64,000 bases of DNA. It comes from Sphingobacterium deserti (GTDB taxonomy: Bacteria; Bacteroidota; Bacteroidia; Sphingobacteriales; Sphingobacteriaceae). Where the stretch lies: assembly GCF_000757725.1 (NCBI RefSeq), contig NZ_JJMU01000032.1, positions 1 to 64,000 on the forward strand, read 5' to 3'. The notes beneath the pieces are model-generated. The model was not told the DNA's origin. It did no database searches and saw only the letters and a list, made by a program, of their open reading frames with translations. Positions 37,101-46,300 of the stretch are shown here, piece by piece (position 1 is the stretch's first letter; every line of letters starts with the position of its first letter). Both the position numbers and the translations under genes were made by a program.

Positions 37101-37524
37101 TGTTCATCTCGATTTTGTAGGCAGCATCAAGGTTAAGCTCGTAGGTAAAAGCACGGATTACCTTCTGCGAGAAACCGTCAATGGTGCTGATGGTGAAGTG
37201 CCCATAGTTGTGCAATATTTTGCGGTAAATGCGATAAGCCTTCTCCTGAATTTCTGCTGCACTCCATTGGGGAGACTGCTTAAGCAGCAACTGGCGGAAA
37301 TCGTCGATCTTACGATTGGGATCACCGAGGGCTAAGCCTTGGAGTACCGTCAATATGCGCTCTTTCATCTCTGCTGTCGCTTTATTGGTAAAAGTTACGG
37401 CTAGAATTTCCCTATAGCTGTTTTCATTCGTCAGCAACAAGGTGATGTAATGTAGCGTTAAGCTGAAAGTCTTTCCGGATCCCGCAGAAGCCTTTAGTAT
37501 TTTTAGTGGAGCAACAGCATTCAT
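34138..37524 (-). CDS. AddA/RecB-like UvrD-type helicase-nuclease
   Basis: 1128-aa superfamily 1A helicase. Walker A ASAGSGKT at residues 12-19, motif Ia AVTFTNKATAEMKERI soon after, Walker B FDEFQDTS, motif HKSKGLAYDVVMIPF and YVATTRAIQHVYIL late in the helicase. The C-terminus has a PD-(D/E)XK nuclease with RPDKVF ... IVLDFKFTKGD. It unwinds and trims broken DNA ends for recombination, partnered by the AddB-like protein encoded 62 bp downstream. First gene of this two-gene minus-strand operon; a short 213-bp divergent region separates it from the LRR gene. Confidence 0.9.
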   Translation of the reverse strand: MNAVAPLKILKASAGSGKTFSLTLHYITLLLTNENSYREILAVTFTNKATAEMKERILTVLQGLALGDPNRKIDDFRQLLLKQSPQWSAAEIQEKAYRIYRKILHNYGHFTISTIDGFSQKVIRAFTYELNLDAAYKIEMNTNKVKQDLSVMLNQLLDERPDLLTWIMDYADKKIANNENWNYRQQLLSLAGLIFTENFQEFNASLTVANPNELFSLLNKDIQEKTSIFLDTFSSSMDAFAQAFNSYQLTADELKGKSRNKLLAASKTSSKIHKKSSSDLQKIFDKYLELPAHDDAFTLADKSVREDIRQALLPILQQIAELYTFFPTYIAYQAVQNNLYYLRLLKEMSDLLSLWRKENGAQLISDSQILLNRLGLDEQQDPTFIWEKIGNRYRYFLFDEFQDTSRIQWKNYSPLLINALGQAQQKISEHLIVGDVKQSIYRWRNGDWRILLQQVEDQVGQAFHLSPEQRPTFIENGSLEVNFRSYPNIITLNNYLYSSIPKLLQDVLNEKVMDNLQAEAQQWWIASGNSEMLTKAYANSEQQIPTHRLDDKSKQGSIEIQYLPVTDGRWRRNQVTEDALDLLCDKIGDWLSTGRYTAKQIGILVRSNAQARLVIQQLMAYKNLSGVNFEVISGDALSLASNDAILLLLETLKALVYSSDKHVIHRAKMAYLFQLINNEAHFDTAYWLEFKSNDLQAIHSILPLALIDQWSNLQQSPLVHLVEQLIEIFGLHIEGSVHLPYILAFKDMISNFSTAGERGITQFLQYWEEDGHTAALPFNGKVDAIEVTTIHKSKGLAYDVVMIPFCSWDLDGKLNGDFWVDTQETPFQTLGKIPIKYNSSVGTSIFYKQYFEEMLFNYMDALNTFYVATTRAIQHVYILAPAFKENVDKKTGEIMGDDVKSEYISDLLFHSLSATTAPFRLENKQLVIDHPIAAVEAVVSPKREEQPSGNTKEERIALSAYPISHELQKAFDKSAKRNVNNILMLEKATQYGIFAHEILSEISKEEEVVPMIDRYIEEGILTSEDRPFLMEEIQRIWHHPQINQWLTGTYKTWNEASIILESGETIRPDKVFTNAAETIVLDFKFTKGDYADHQWQVDSYKNALINLGYQNVRGYLYYAKFNELVEVI

Positions 37525-37738
37525 GCTATGAAGGTAAGAAGTAAACCGTATAATGGGAAACGGATAACCGTCAAAGTTATTGAGGATTTTTTAACATTCG
37601 ACTGAACCAGATGATCTATTCGGCGTTGTAAAGGGAGATGTTTTTAGCTTCCAATGTTCAACCCTATATCGTGTCAAAGTCAAGTATTTTTTTCGTTTAC
37701 TAAATAAATATCTAAATTTAGTCTGTCACACTGTAATT

Positions 37739-40648
37739 ATGAATTTTCCTGGAAGCCTCTTATTCTATACTTGTATCGTACTATTATCATCAATTCATTT
37801 GGTGGTAAAAGCCCAAGGCCTATTTGATTATCAACGCACATTGAATAGTTCTTCCTACCCGATTCAAGGAATTAAAAACCACCACCCCAATGATGTTCTT
37901 CAAAAAGCGACCATCACTATTCGAGATATACCGTACATTTTCGAGCTGAAGGATAGCTTGTCAAAGATTGAATGCCTAGTAATACCTTTCAATACACAGA
38001 AAGAGCTCGATACATTGTGTTCTTTTTTACCATTGTTCCCCAACCTGACATCGATTTCATTTGACGAATATCAACTTTTTCAAAAAGATTCGACAACTGA
38101 AGTAACATCAGTTTTACCTGAGGATTTCTACGCTCTTCATAAGCTGGTAGCCATAGAATTTAAAGGGCCGTCAACAATAAATATCGAGCATGAATTAACG
38201 CGCATTTCTGCGTTGCCAAATTTACGATACCTGTTTTTCACAGCATCCGGTCAGCGCCACTTACCTAAAAATATCAACATTTGTAAAGGTTTAAAGGGCA
38301 TCTCCTTCAGCTTGAATAAAAGTACGCTAGGCATGAAGCTGCCGAAAGGTTTAGAAGAGATCGACATCGCATCTTTACCTAGTGACGATAGCAACCTTGA
38401 AGCCGCCTTGCGGCTTATTTCTAACCAGAGGAAAGTAAAGCAACTTCAACTATCGTATTTCAGTGTTGATAAAAACTTTAAGAGCTTAGTGAAGTTTCCA
38501 AAGCTCACTCACCTTTATCTGTATTCAAATCAAATTCAAGATCTCGGGGCTTTACTTGCTAATTTTAAATCGAGCAGGCATTTGCGCAGCCTTAAGGTCG
38601 AAAGTGGAGAAATAGCATCGATCTCTGGCGCGGTATACGATTTTCGCAATCTTCGATACTTGAAGATTTCGAATACGCGTGGCGGCGTGATAATGCCCGT
38701 CGGCATTTCGAAATTAAGGCACCTTGTCAATTTAAAATTATCATCAAACGGTAAGATGGAGATTCCGGCGGATCTGTGTAAGCTTGAAAGCTTAAAACAA
38801 CTTGATTTATCCTACAATGGACTAGCAAAATTACCGGAGGATATAGGTCTACTTTATAACCTAAACAACTTGCAATTGCAAGGAAATCGGTTAACGAAGC
38901 TTCCAACTAGCATAAATAATCTGCATGGCTTAGTAGCGTTGAATATGAAAGCAAATCCGCTTACACAAATCCCTTCACTATGCAATTTGACTAAGCTTGA
39001 TTCTCTTAATCTTTCGTACTGTAATCTTGCTACTTTACCTAACGATATTGGAGATATGAAAAATCTACGGTATCTGGCCGCTGAAGATAATTTTATAGAA
39101 ACACTCCCACAAAGTATTACGCAGTTAACAGGGTTGAAAACAATGTTGTTAGGGAGAAATCTGTTGACCGAATTAAGTATGGATATTGGCCAGCTGGAGC
39201 AATTGGAAGAGCTTGATTTAAGTGTCAACCATTTAAAGGCTTTGCCAACCACTATTGGTCAGTTAAAGCTGTTACAGACGTTAAATATAAGTTTTAACTC
39301 GCTAATCGCCGTCCCTGAAGAAATTGGAGCGCTTTCAAATCTATCTAATTTCTATGCCCAAAATAACGTTCCAACGCATTATTCATTGTACGATTGGTCT
39401 AGAGAAATATACCGAGAGGATAATCCAAAGACGCCCCGAAAAGTCGCTGTTAGCAAGCTTACTTCATTTCCGAAGAATCTCAGCGGGTGGCACAATATTA
39501 AGTACATAAGCCTGTCTGATAACGATTTTTCATCATTCGATATCATGAAATCTTTTCTGACAATTCCTGGAAAAAATTTCCAGCTTGTTTTAAACAATTC
39601 GTGTATAACAAAGTTACCAACTAATGGATGGAGTAATTTTCTAGGCAGTGAGCTGGATTTGAGTAATAATGAAATTGAGGAGCTGCCGAAAGGGACTGCT
39701 GAAGCACCATTCTTATCTACATTGGATTTGCGAAACAACCGCTTACCTAAACTCCCAAAAAATCAAAATTCATATGCTCGAAAAAGAAACCAAGTGTTAC
39801 TGTATTTTCAACAAATAGGGTTAATGGAAGAAGACGATTTGCCGAAAGACGAAGCTATGGCACATGCGCTAATGGAAAAAAGTAGTCAGTACTTTCTATA
39901 TGACAAAGATTATAAATCTACGCTTGAAATGCATTTGAGAGCGCTTGCTATCGATTCTAATTTGGTGCTTGAGCAGTGCAATGCTCAAAATATAGGTGAA
40001 GCAAACTATCACCTGCATAATTACAAAGAAGCCATTGATTATTTAACACGCGCTATCCAGCGAGATACGGTAGGGCGTGTTCGAATTTTGAACTTCGTAG
40101 TTCCTGATTTTGAATATCGGGCAAAAAGTTACCTCGCGCTGAAAGATACCAGTAACGCGCTTAAGGATTATTTAGAGTTAGCCAGTCATTTTGACAAAAC
40201 TTTTTGGACACAGGTTGCTATGCTTTACCGGCAAACTTCGCAGGTAAGTAATGCGGAAGAGGCATGTCAAAAAGCCGTGGATTATTATGAATATCAGATT
40301 AATCATCCAGATGTGCAAAAGGCTACAAAAGAAATGTCAATGCTTTGTATCCTTGAGCTTTATATCGTGTGCGATCAGTCCGAAGCGGCGGCGGCCTATG
40401 CTAAAAAGATTCAAAGCAGCGTAACGGAAGGTGATCTCTTGCCGATCTTTGATTATCTATGCGCTATTAATACTATAGTTTCGGGGAAACGCGGTAATTT
40501 TTCTCCTGATGGGTTTAAAGGACAGATCAATCGACGTTGGGGCTACGATTTAATATTAGACTGGTTACCCGCCGCTAAGCTGGACGAAAGGCAAGCCGCT
40601 GTCATTAAAGATATAACGTTGAGGATGGTTAATAATGGAACGAAATAA
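37739..40648 (+). CDS. Secreted leucine-rich-repeat protein with C-terminal TPRs
   Basis: 969 aa. Signal peptide about 1-25 (MNFPGSLLFYTCIVLLSSIH ... KAQ). Around residues 330-550 are 23-residue leucine-rich repeats of the LPxxIxxLxxLxxLxLxxN type, for example LPEDIGLLYNLNNLQLQGN and LPTTIGQLKLLQTLNISFN; degenerate repeats continue before and after. About 710-900 is tetratricopeptide-like (NIGEANYHLHNYKEAIDYLT, AKSYLALKDTSNALKDYLEL). No membrane anchor, enzyme domain or sorting tag was seen. Such a double protein-binding layout suggests a scaffold or receptor outside the cytoplasm, but the partner is unknown. Stands alone between the addAB-like pair and rpsP. Confidence 0.85.
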   Translation: MNFPGSLLFYTCIVLLSSIHLVVKAQGLFDYQRTLNSSSYPIQGIKNHHPNDVLQKATITIRDIPYIFELKDSLSKIECLVIPFNTQKELDTLCSFLPLFPNLTSISFDEYQLFQKDSTTEVTSVLPEDFYALHKLVAIEFKGPSTINIEHELTRISALPNLRYLFFTASGQRHLPKNINICKGLKGISFSLNKSTLGMKLPKGLEEIDIASLPSDDSNLEAALRLISNQRKVKQLQLSYFSVDKNFKSLVKFPKLTHLYLYSNQIQDLGALLANFKSSRHLRSLKVESGEIASISGAVYDFRNLRYLKISNTRGGVIMPVGISKLRHLVNLKLSSNGKMEIPADLCKLESLKQLDLSYNGLAKLPEDIGLLYNLNNLQLQGNRLTKLPTSINNLHGLVALNMKANPLTQIPSLCNLTKLDSLNLSYCNLATLPNDIGDMKNLRYLAAEDNFIETLPQSITQLTGLKTMLLGRNLLTELSMDIGQLEQLEELDLSVNHLKALPTTIGQLKLLQTLNISFNSLIAVPEEIGALSNLSNFYAQNNVPTHYSLYDWSREIYREDNPKTPRKVAVSKLTSFPKNLSGWHNIKYISLSDNDFSSFDIMKSFLTIPGKNFQLVLNNSCITKLPTNGWSNFLGSELDLSNNEIEELPKGTAEAPFLSTLDLRNNRLPKLPKNQNSYARKRNQVLLYFQQIGLMEEDDLPKDEAMAHALMEKSSQYFLYDKDYKSTLEMHLRALAIDSNLVLEQCNAQNIGEANYHLHNYKEAIDYLTRAIQRDTVGRVRILNFVVPDFEYRAKSYLALKDTSNALKDYLELASHFDKTFWTQVAMLYRQTSQVSNAEEACQKAVDYYEYQINHPDVQKATKEMSMLCILELYIVCDQSEAAAAYAKKIQSSVTEGDLLPIFDYLCAINTIVSGKRGNFSPDGFKGQINRRWGYDLILDWLPAAKLDERQAAVIKDITLRMVNNGTK

Positions 40649-40692
40649 AAAAGGGGAAATTGGTAAATCCACTATTCATTCCCCTATTTTTT
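40648..40692 (+). terminator. Weak terminator after the LRR gene
   Basis: AGGGGAA and TTCCCCT can pair across a 20-nt loop, flanked by A and T runs. The long loop makes it a modest call. Confidence 0.5.
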
Positions 40693-40719
40693 ACTTTTTA
40701 ATTTTTCCTTTTTAATTAC

Positions 40720-40727
40720 TATCTTTG
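40720..40727 (+). promoter_or_regulatory. -7 promoter box of rpsP
   Basis: TATCTTTG, an exact TAnnTTTG match, 56 bp before the rpsP ATG. Confidence 0.6.
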
Positions 40728-40728
40728 C

Positions 40729-40756
40729 ATCCCCTCTTGCATGAAGCACGGGGGAT
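40729..40756 (+). promoter_or_regulatory. Hairpin at the start of the rpsP leader
   Basis: ATCCCC pairs with GGGGAT, with TGC/GCA able to pair inside. It lies at or just after the expected transcription start. It may stabilise the mRNA 5' end or regulate translation; neither is shown. Confidence 0.35.
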
Positions 40757-40783
40757 ATGTTGAATACATAACACAAAGAAAAC

Positions 40784-41314
40784 ATGGCAACTAAAATCAG
40801 ATTGCAAAGACACGGTAAAAAAGGAAAGCCTTTTTACCACGTAGTAGTAGCAGATTCACGTGCTCCACGTGATGGTAAATTCATCGAGCGTATCGGTTCT
40901 TACAACCCAAATACGAATCCAGCAACAATCATCTTGGATTTCGACAAGGCGTTGGATTGGGTAAACAAAGGTGCACAACCTACGGACACTGCTCGTACTA
41001 TCCTTTCTACAAAGGGCGTTCTTTACAAAAAACACTTACAAGGTGGTGTTAAAAAAGGTGCATTCGACGATGCGAAAGCTGAAGAGCTATTTGCAAATTG
41101 GTCTGAAGGTAACAATGCAAAGATCGAAGGTAAGAAAACAGGCTTAGCTCAGACTAAAGAAGAAGCTAAGAAAGCTGCTCTTACTGCTGAAGCTAAGAAA
41201 AATGCAGACAAAGCTGCTGCAATAGCTGCAAAAAATGCGCCTGTTGCGGAAGAAGTTCCAGCTGCTGAAGAAGCAGAAACTGAAGCTCCTGCGTCAGAAG
41301 AAACTGAAGGATAA
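40784..41314 (+). CDS. rpsP: 30S ribosomal protein S16
   Basis: Small-subunit ribosomal protein. The core (residues 1 to about 80) has [20 protein letters not shown], then [20 protein letters not shown], standard S16. The protein is 176 aa, about twice the E. coli length, because of a Lys/Ala/Glu-rich tail ending in an acidic stretch ([18 protein letters not shown]). Such tails occur in Bacteroidota S16. Precedes rimM, as in many bacteria, but with a terminator between them. Transcribed from the TATCTTTG box. Confidence 0.97.
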   Translation: MATKIRLQRHGKKGKPFYHVVVADSRAPRDGKFIERIGSYNPNTNPATIILDFDKALDWVNKGAQPTDTARTILSTKGVLYKKHLQGGVKKGAFDDAKAEELFANWSEGNNAKIEGKKTGLAQTKEEAKKAALTAEAKKNADKAAAIAAKNAPVAEEVPAAEEAETEAPASEETEG

Positions 41315-41336
41315 TCACTATTCATACAGATTCAAG

Positions 41337-41366
41337 AAAGCCGAACCCTTAGGATTCGGCTTTTTT
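41337..41366 (+). terminator. Terminator after rpsP
   Basis: AAGCCGAA pairs with TTCGGCTT across a 9-nt loop, then a T run. rimM starts 36 bp later, so it likely depends on read-through or on an unseen promoter. Confidence 0.85.
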
Positions 41367-41401
41367 ACTGCTTATTTTTGACATTTAATTTTATTACCAG
41401 A

Positions 41402-41938
41402 ATGGAACTTAACGAAGCTTTTTATATTGGATACATCACCAAAACACGTGGTCTAAAAGGTGAGTTGCAACTTTTCTTTGAATTTGAGGATTACATGGAG
41501 CTTGATTTCGATGTGTTATTTCTTGAAATGAACAAAAAGCTAGTTCCCTACTTTGTAGACACTATTAAATTGCAGAAAAATAGTACCGCCTATCTCAACC
41601 TAGAAGATGTGGATCATATTGATAAAGCACAGCTGCTGATTCGGAAAAAGGTTTATCTGCCAAATGATAAAATGCCCGAACGTGATCCAGATGATTTTCG
41701 ATATTCCGACTTGATAGGTTTTCTTGTTGTGGATGAAGAAGAAGGCGAAATTGGAGAGATTACCCATGTTCAGGAGCTTCCACAGCAATTTATTGCGACG
41801 GTTGATTTTAATGGGCACGAGTTGTTGTTTCCACTTAATGAAGATCTGATTCTGGCCATTGACGCCGAAGAACAAGTTCTGGAGGTTAATCTGCCTGAAG
41901 GCTTAGTAGATCTATACCGAGGCACCGAAGAGTCTTAG
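41402..41938 (+). CDS. rimM: Ribosome maturation factor RimM
   Basis: Binds S19 and helps mature the 30S head. 178 aa. The ATG at 41402 (MELNEAFYIGYITK) is chosen over an in-frame ATG 24 bp upstream because family members start with this segment. N-terminal RimM domain has TRGLKGELQLFFEF (the G-x-x-G-E core); the C-terminal PRC barrel has SDLIGFLVVDEEEGEIGEI and ends with LPEGLVDLY. Located after rpsP as usual. Confidence 0.94.
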   Translation: MELNEAFYIGYITKTRGLKGELQLFFEFEDYMELDFDVLFLEMNKKLVPYFVDTIKLQKNSTAYLNLEDVDHIDKAQLLIRKKVYLPNDKMPERDPDDFRYSDLIGFLVVDEEEGEIGEITHVQELPQQFIATVDFNGHELLFPLNEDLILAIDAEEQVLEVNLPEGLVDLYRGTEES

Positions 41939-41969
41939 TGTATCTTATTGGTCATGCAAATTAAATCGA

Positions 41970-41991
41970 GGGCGGTAGGAACTGCCCTTTT
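41970..41991 (+). terminator. Terminator after rimM
   Basis: GGGCGGT pairs with ACTGCCC (one wobble) across AGGA, then TTTT. The T run merges into the low-complexity array that follows. Confidence 0.7.
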
Positions 41992-42145
41992 AACTTTTAA
42001 CTTCCCACTTCTCCCTTTTAACTTTTGACCACTCACTTTTGACTTTTTGACTTCTCACTTTTGACTTCTCACTTTTAACTTTTAACTTCCCACTTTTGAC
42101 TTCTCACTTTTGACTTTTCAATTTTTAATTTTTACTTTTTAATTT
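41988..42145. repeat. Degenerate ACTTTTGACTT array
   Basis: About 160 bp of near-pure pyrimidine-rich plus strand built from 7-mers such as ACTTTTG, ACTTCTC, ACTTTTA and ACTTCCC in irregular order. Single units of the same kind stand at the left edges of repeat clusters A (about 207-226) and B (about 7311-7345) and near 40691, so this motif is dispersed as well as tandem. No coding potential. Confidence 0.8.
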
Positions 42146-42167
42146 AGAATCCCGATATTAGCCTTCG

Positions 42168-42268
42168 CTTATAGAGAAAGGCAGAGGGAATAGACCCGCT
42201 GAAGCCTTAGCAACCTGATGCCGTATCAAGGTGCTGCATTCTACTCGTCAACTGGCGGGAAAGATAAG
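42168..42268 (+). promoter_or_regulatory. SAM-I riboswitch
   Basis: S-box RNA upstream of metF. Closing helix P1 is CTTAT (42168-42172) with ATAAG (42264-42268). Conserved core strings follow in order: AGAGGGA, CCCGCTGAAGCC, GCAACCTGATG, AAGGTGCTGCATTC and GGGAAAGATAAG. SAM binding is expected to lower metF expression. After it, GAAAAC and GTTTTC (about 42271-42295) can form a hairpin with no strong T run, so control may act on translation instead of termination. Confidence 0.9.
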
Positions 42269-42316
42269 CTGAAAACACAATACCTGTGCGTTTTCTCTAA
42301 GCCTAAATAGAAAAAC

Positions 42317-43273
42317 ATGAAGATCGTAGATCATATAAAAAACGCGAAAGGAAATCCTTTGTTTTCGTTTGAATTGTTGCCGCCGGCTAAAGGGCAGGGC
42401 ATAAAAAGCATATTCAGCACAATGGACGAGCTGATGGAGTTCAAGCCACCATTTATTGATGTAACCTATCACCGCGAAGATTATCTATATAAACAGCATG
42501 ATAACGGTTTACTGGAGCGTGTTGCCTACCGGAAACGTCCCGGAACGGTAGCCATCTGTGCTGCTATTATGAGTAAATACAAGGTAGATGCCGTCCCGCA
42601 TCTGATCTGTGGTGGATTTACTAAAGAGGAAACGGAAAATGCGCTAATCGATCTTAACTTTTTAGGCATCGATAATGTGTTGGTGCTCCGCGGTGACGCC
42701 CGAAAAGGTGATCCTGATTTCATTCCAACACCCGGAGGGCATGCATTTGCGACAGATTTATTGCAGCAGGTCGTCGATATGAATCAGGGCCAATATTTAC
42801 ATGAAGATATCGAAAGTTCAGCGAAGACCAACTTTTGCATCGGCGTGGCGGGCTATCCAGAGAAGCATTTTGAAGCGCCTAACTTTAATACCGATTTCAA
42901 ATGGCTCAAGAAAAAGGTAGAGATGGGGGCAGAGTTCATCGTGACGCAGATGTTCTTTAATGTAGAAAAATACAAAGAATTTGTCAACAAATGTAGAGAG
43001 AACGACATACACGTTCCTATTATACCCGGACTTAAACCCTTGACAACAAAGAAACAGCTCATTACATTACCAAAAATCTTCCACTTGGATATACCCGAAG
43101 AGCTAAGTGATGCGGTAGAAAATTGTAAGACCAACGCCGACGTTAGGCAGGTGGGAGAGGAATGGTTGGTTCATCAATGTAAAGAGCTTATTAAATTTGG
43201 AGCTCCGGTATTGCATTTCTATACCATGAGTAACCCGGGCCCAACAAAAAAGATTGTTGAGCGGCTCGCTTAA
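42317..43273 (+). CDS. metF: Methylenetetrahydrofolate reductase
   Basis: Reduces 5,10-methylene-THF to 5-methyl-THF, the methyl donor for methionine synthesis; FAD enzyme of the cytosol. 318 aa, usual length. Family blocks: FSFELLPPAKGQ near the start, PHLICGGFTKEE, NVLVLRGDARKGD, the FAD-binding GVAGYPEKHFEAPN, and EFIVTQMFFNVEKY. Preceded by a SAM-I riboswitch, which fits the pathway. Followed by a very strong terminator, so it is monocistronic. Confidence 0.96.
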   Translation: MKIVDHIKNAKGNPLFSFELLPPAKGQGIKSIFSTMDELMEFKPPFIDVTYHREDYLYKQHDNGLLERVAYRKRPGTVAICAAIMSKYKVDAVPHLICGGFTKEETENALIDLNFLGIDNVLVLRGDARKGDPDFIPTPGGHAFATDLLQQVVDMNQGQYLHEDIESSAKTNFCIGVAGYPEKHFEAPNFNTDFKWLKKKVEMGAEFIVTQMFFNVEKYKEFVNKCRENDIHVPIIPGLKPLTTKKQLITLPKIFHLDIPEELSDAVENCKTNADVRQVGEEWLVHQCKELIKFGAPVLHFYTMSNPGPTKKIVERLA

Positions 43274-43290
43274 GCCGAGAAATGTATGTC

Positions 43291-43338
43291 AAAAGGGCGG
43301 TATCGTTAAAAAATGTTAACGATACCGCCCTTTTTTTT
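43291..43338 (+). terminator. Strong terminator after metF
   Basis: A 19-bp perfect stem with core AAGGGCGGTATCGTTAA and its complement, 6-nt loop, T run to 43338. Confidence 0.95.
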
Positions 43339-43382
43339 ATAGTTTGTAATTTGAGGTATAAATTAACCGCTATACACGCATT

Positions 43383-46300
43383 ATGAGATACGAAAAGATC
43401 AATAACCTAATAGGATGGTTGCTGGCAATATGTACATCAACAGTCTACATCTGTACAGCTGACCGATTTAACAGTTGGTGGGATACCGGCGAGTTTATCG
43501 CCTCTGCCTATAAACTTCAGATCGTACACCAGCCAGGAGCACCACTGTTCCTTATGATTCAGAACATATTTTCAAACCTTGCTTTTGGTGATGTTACGCG
43601 TATAGCCTTCTTTATGAATGTCGGGTCAGCAGTTTGCAGTGGGCTTACTATTTTATTTTTATTCTGGACCATTACTGCTTTGGCCCGAAAGATTACGGTT
43701 AAGAAACAGCTGAACGTTGAGCCAGGACAAACGTTGCTGATTATGATAGCGGGATTGATCGGTGCAGGCGCCTATGCTTTTACGGATTCTTTTTGGTACT
43801 CCGCAGTAGAATCGGAGGTTTATGCCATGTCTTCTCTATGTACTGCTGCGGTTTTCTGGCTGATCCTTAAATGGGATCGGAGAGCCGATAATCCAGGTGC
43901 AGATCGTTGGCTGCTGCTTGTTATGTACATTATGGGACTGTCTATAGGTGTTCATCTTTTAAATCTATTGACCATTCCGGCACTCGCTCTGGTTATTTAT
44001 TTTCGAAAAAAATCCCGAGTGACAATTCGGGGTGGCATTCTTGCTATTGGTTTAGGGATGGCCATACTTGCCTTTATCTTATGGGGCGTCATTCAATATT
44101 TAGTTAAGTTTGCTGCGCAGTTCGATCTGTTCTTCGTCAATCAATTGGGGCTTGGATTCGGAACAGGCATATTGTGCTTCGCCCTGCTGTTGGTCTCGCT
44201 ACTTGTTTACGGAATTTATTATTCTGTTCAGCGGCAAAAGCCGTTGTTAAATACGGCTTTATTGGCGGTCTGTCTTTTGCTCTTCGGTTACTCATCCTTT
44301 GCCATGATTGTCATTCGTGCGTATGCCGATCCATCTCTCAATAATAATGCACCTGATAATGTGTATTCGTTTTTGGGCTATTTAAGTCGTGAGCAATATG
44401 CCAGCGAGCCTTTATTCAAAGGGCCGGTATTTGATTCCGACTTGGTTGACGTGCAATACAACCATACCTATAAAAAAGGAGCGTCGAGCTATGAAAAGAT
44501 GAGTGGAGCGCCCGTCTACACCTATGATAGGGAGATGTTTTTGCCGCGCGTATATAGTGAAAAACATCAGGACTATTATCGGGCTTATTTAGGGCTTAAG
44601 GCTGGTGAGTCGCCAAGTTTTTATGATAATCTACGCTTTCTATTCTCCTATCAGCTTGGCGACATGTATGGGCGTTATTTTATGTGGAATTTTGTAGGGC
44701 GAGAAAACGACAAGCAACAGTTTGGAAACAGTGCAAACGGCAATTGGCTATCCGGCATTAAGGCCGTCGATCGTAGCCGGCTGGCCGGCGAAGCCAGTAT
44801 TTCTGCCAATATGCGTATGGATCCCGCTCGCAATACATATTATTACCTGCCTTTACTGGTCGGTATTATCGGTATGCTGTGGCACATTAGAAAAGATCGC
44901 AAGCAAGCAACGATTGTAGGGTTACTGTTTTTCTTCACGGGGATGGCTATTGTGCTTTATTTGAATCAAACGCCTATGCAGCCCCGAGAACGCGATTACG
45001 CCTACGCAGGATCCTTCTATGCGTTTTCCATATGGATAGGATTTGGCGCGCTGGCAACAGCCGATTTCCTACGTAAAAAATTATCGCTCCCTGCCGCTGG
45101 ATTGACTGCCGGATTGCTTTGCGCAGCGGCGGCACCTGTCCTCTTGTTTTGTGAGAACCTGGATGATCATGATCGCTCGGAACGCGACCTCGCTAGGCGT
45201 GTTGCCCACAATTACCTAAATTCCTGCGCGCCCAACGCCATACTTTTTACCTACGCAGATAACGATACCTTTCCGCTGTGGTATGCCCAAGAAGTAGAAG
45301 GTATGCGAAAAGATGTACGCGTAGTTAATCTCAGCTATTTAGCTTCGCACTGGTATGTAAAGCAACTAGCAAATAAGGTGAATGATGCTGCGCCTGTAGA
45401 TACGTCCATTGCGCCTGAAAAGTTAGCGCAGGGGATCCGCGATTATCTGCCTTTCGTAGATCAAGGCATCACAGACTATGTTGACTTAGATATGCTCTTG
45501 TCCTTTGTATTATCTGACAATCCAAAAAACAAGGTCGCGATGCAGGATGGAAGTTTGATGAATTACCTGCCCGCACGGAAGATTAAGATGGCTGTTGATA
45601 AAAAAAGTGTGTTGGACAATGCTGTTGTTCCGGAGGGGTGGGAGGACAATGTGCTGGATGAGCTCACTTGGGATTATCCCGAACAGCATATGACCAGAGC
45701 AGAGATAGCGCTTTTCGGCATTATCAAATCCAATAATTGGGTGCGGCCCATCTATTTCACCAACTATACACCAGAAGATAAAATGGCTGGACTGCATAAA
45801 TACTTGGTGGATGAAGGGCTAGTGAAGAAATTTATGCCCGTTCAGGTGCCATCCGAGGAGACAAACGAAGGCTTGGTCAATCTCGAAAAGCTTTACCAGA
45901 ATGCCAGCCGCCATCTTGCTTGGGGGAATTATGGTAAGCAACGTTTTGTAGATGTAGATTCGCGAAATTATATGTCTCATTTTGTAGTTCCCCAACTTTA
46001 TGAAAGGACAGCAAAATTGCTGAAGGAAAAGGGAGAGTTTGCTAAGGCAAAAGAGGTTGCCCTTGTGGCCGCTTCCATCTTACCACAGCGCGTGTACGAC
46101 GCAGAGGAGACCTACCATTATACAGAAATTGTGGATACGCTATACGAAGTGAAGGAAACAGCATTAGCAAACCATATAGTCGATAGACATGTCCAATTTT
46201 TGGATGATGTACTTCCTTCTCAAGTCGCATTGGCACGCGATCAACCCCAGTCTGTCGATGTGCGCAGTTTGCAGTTTGGGATGGCAGCATTAGAACGGTA

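Noticed and set aside
31175-37524. Defence island around the nuclease-helicase pair
   Set aside because: Pairing and motifs fit housekeeping AddAB-type repair; neighbours are ordinary genes.
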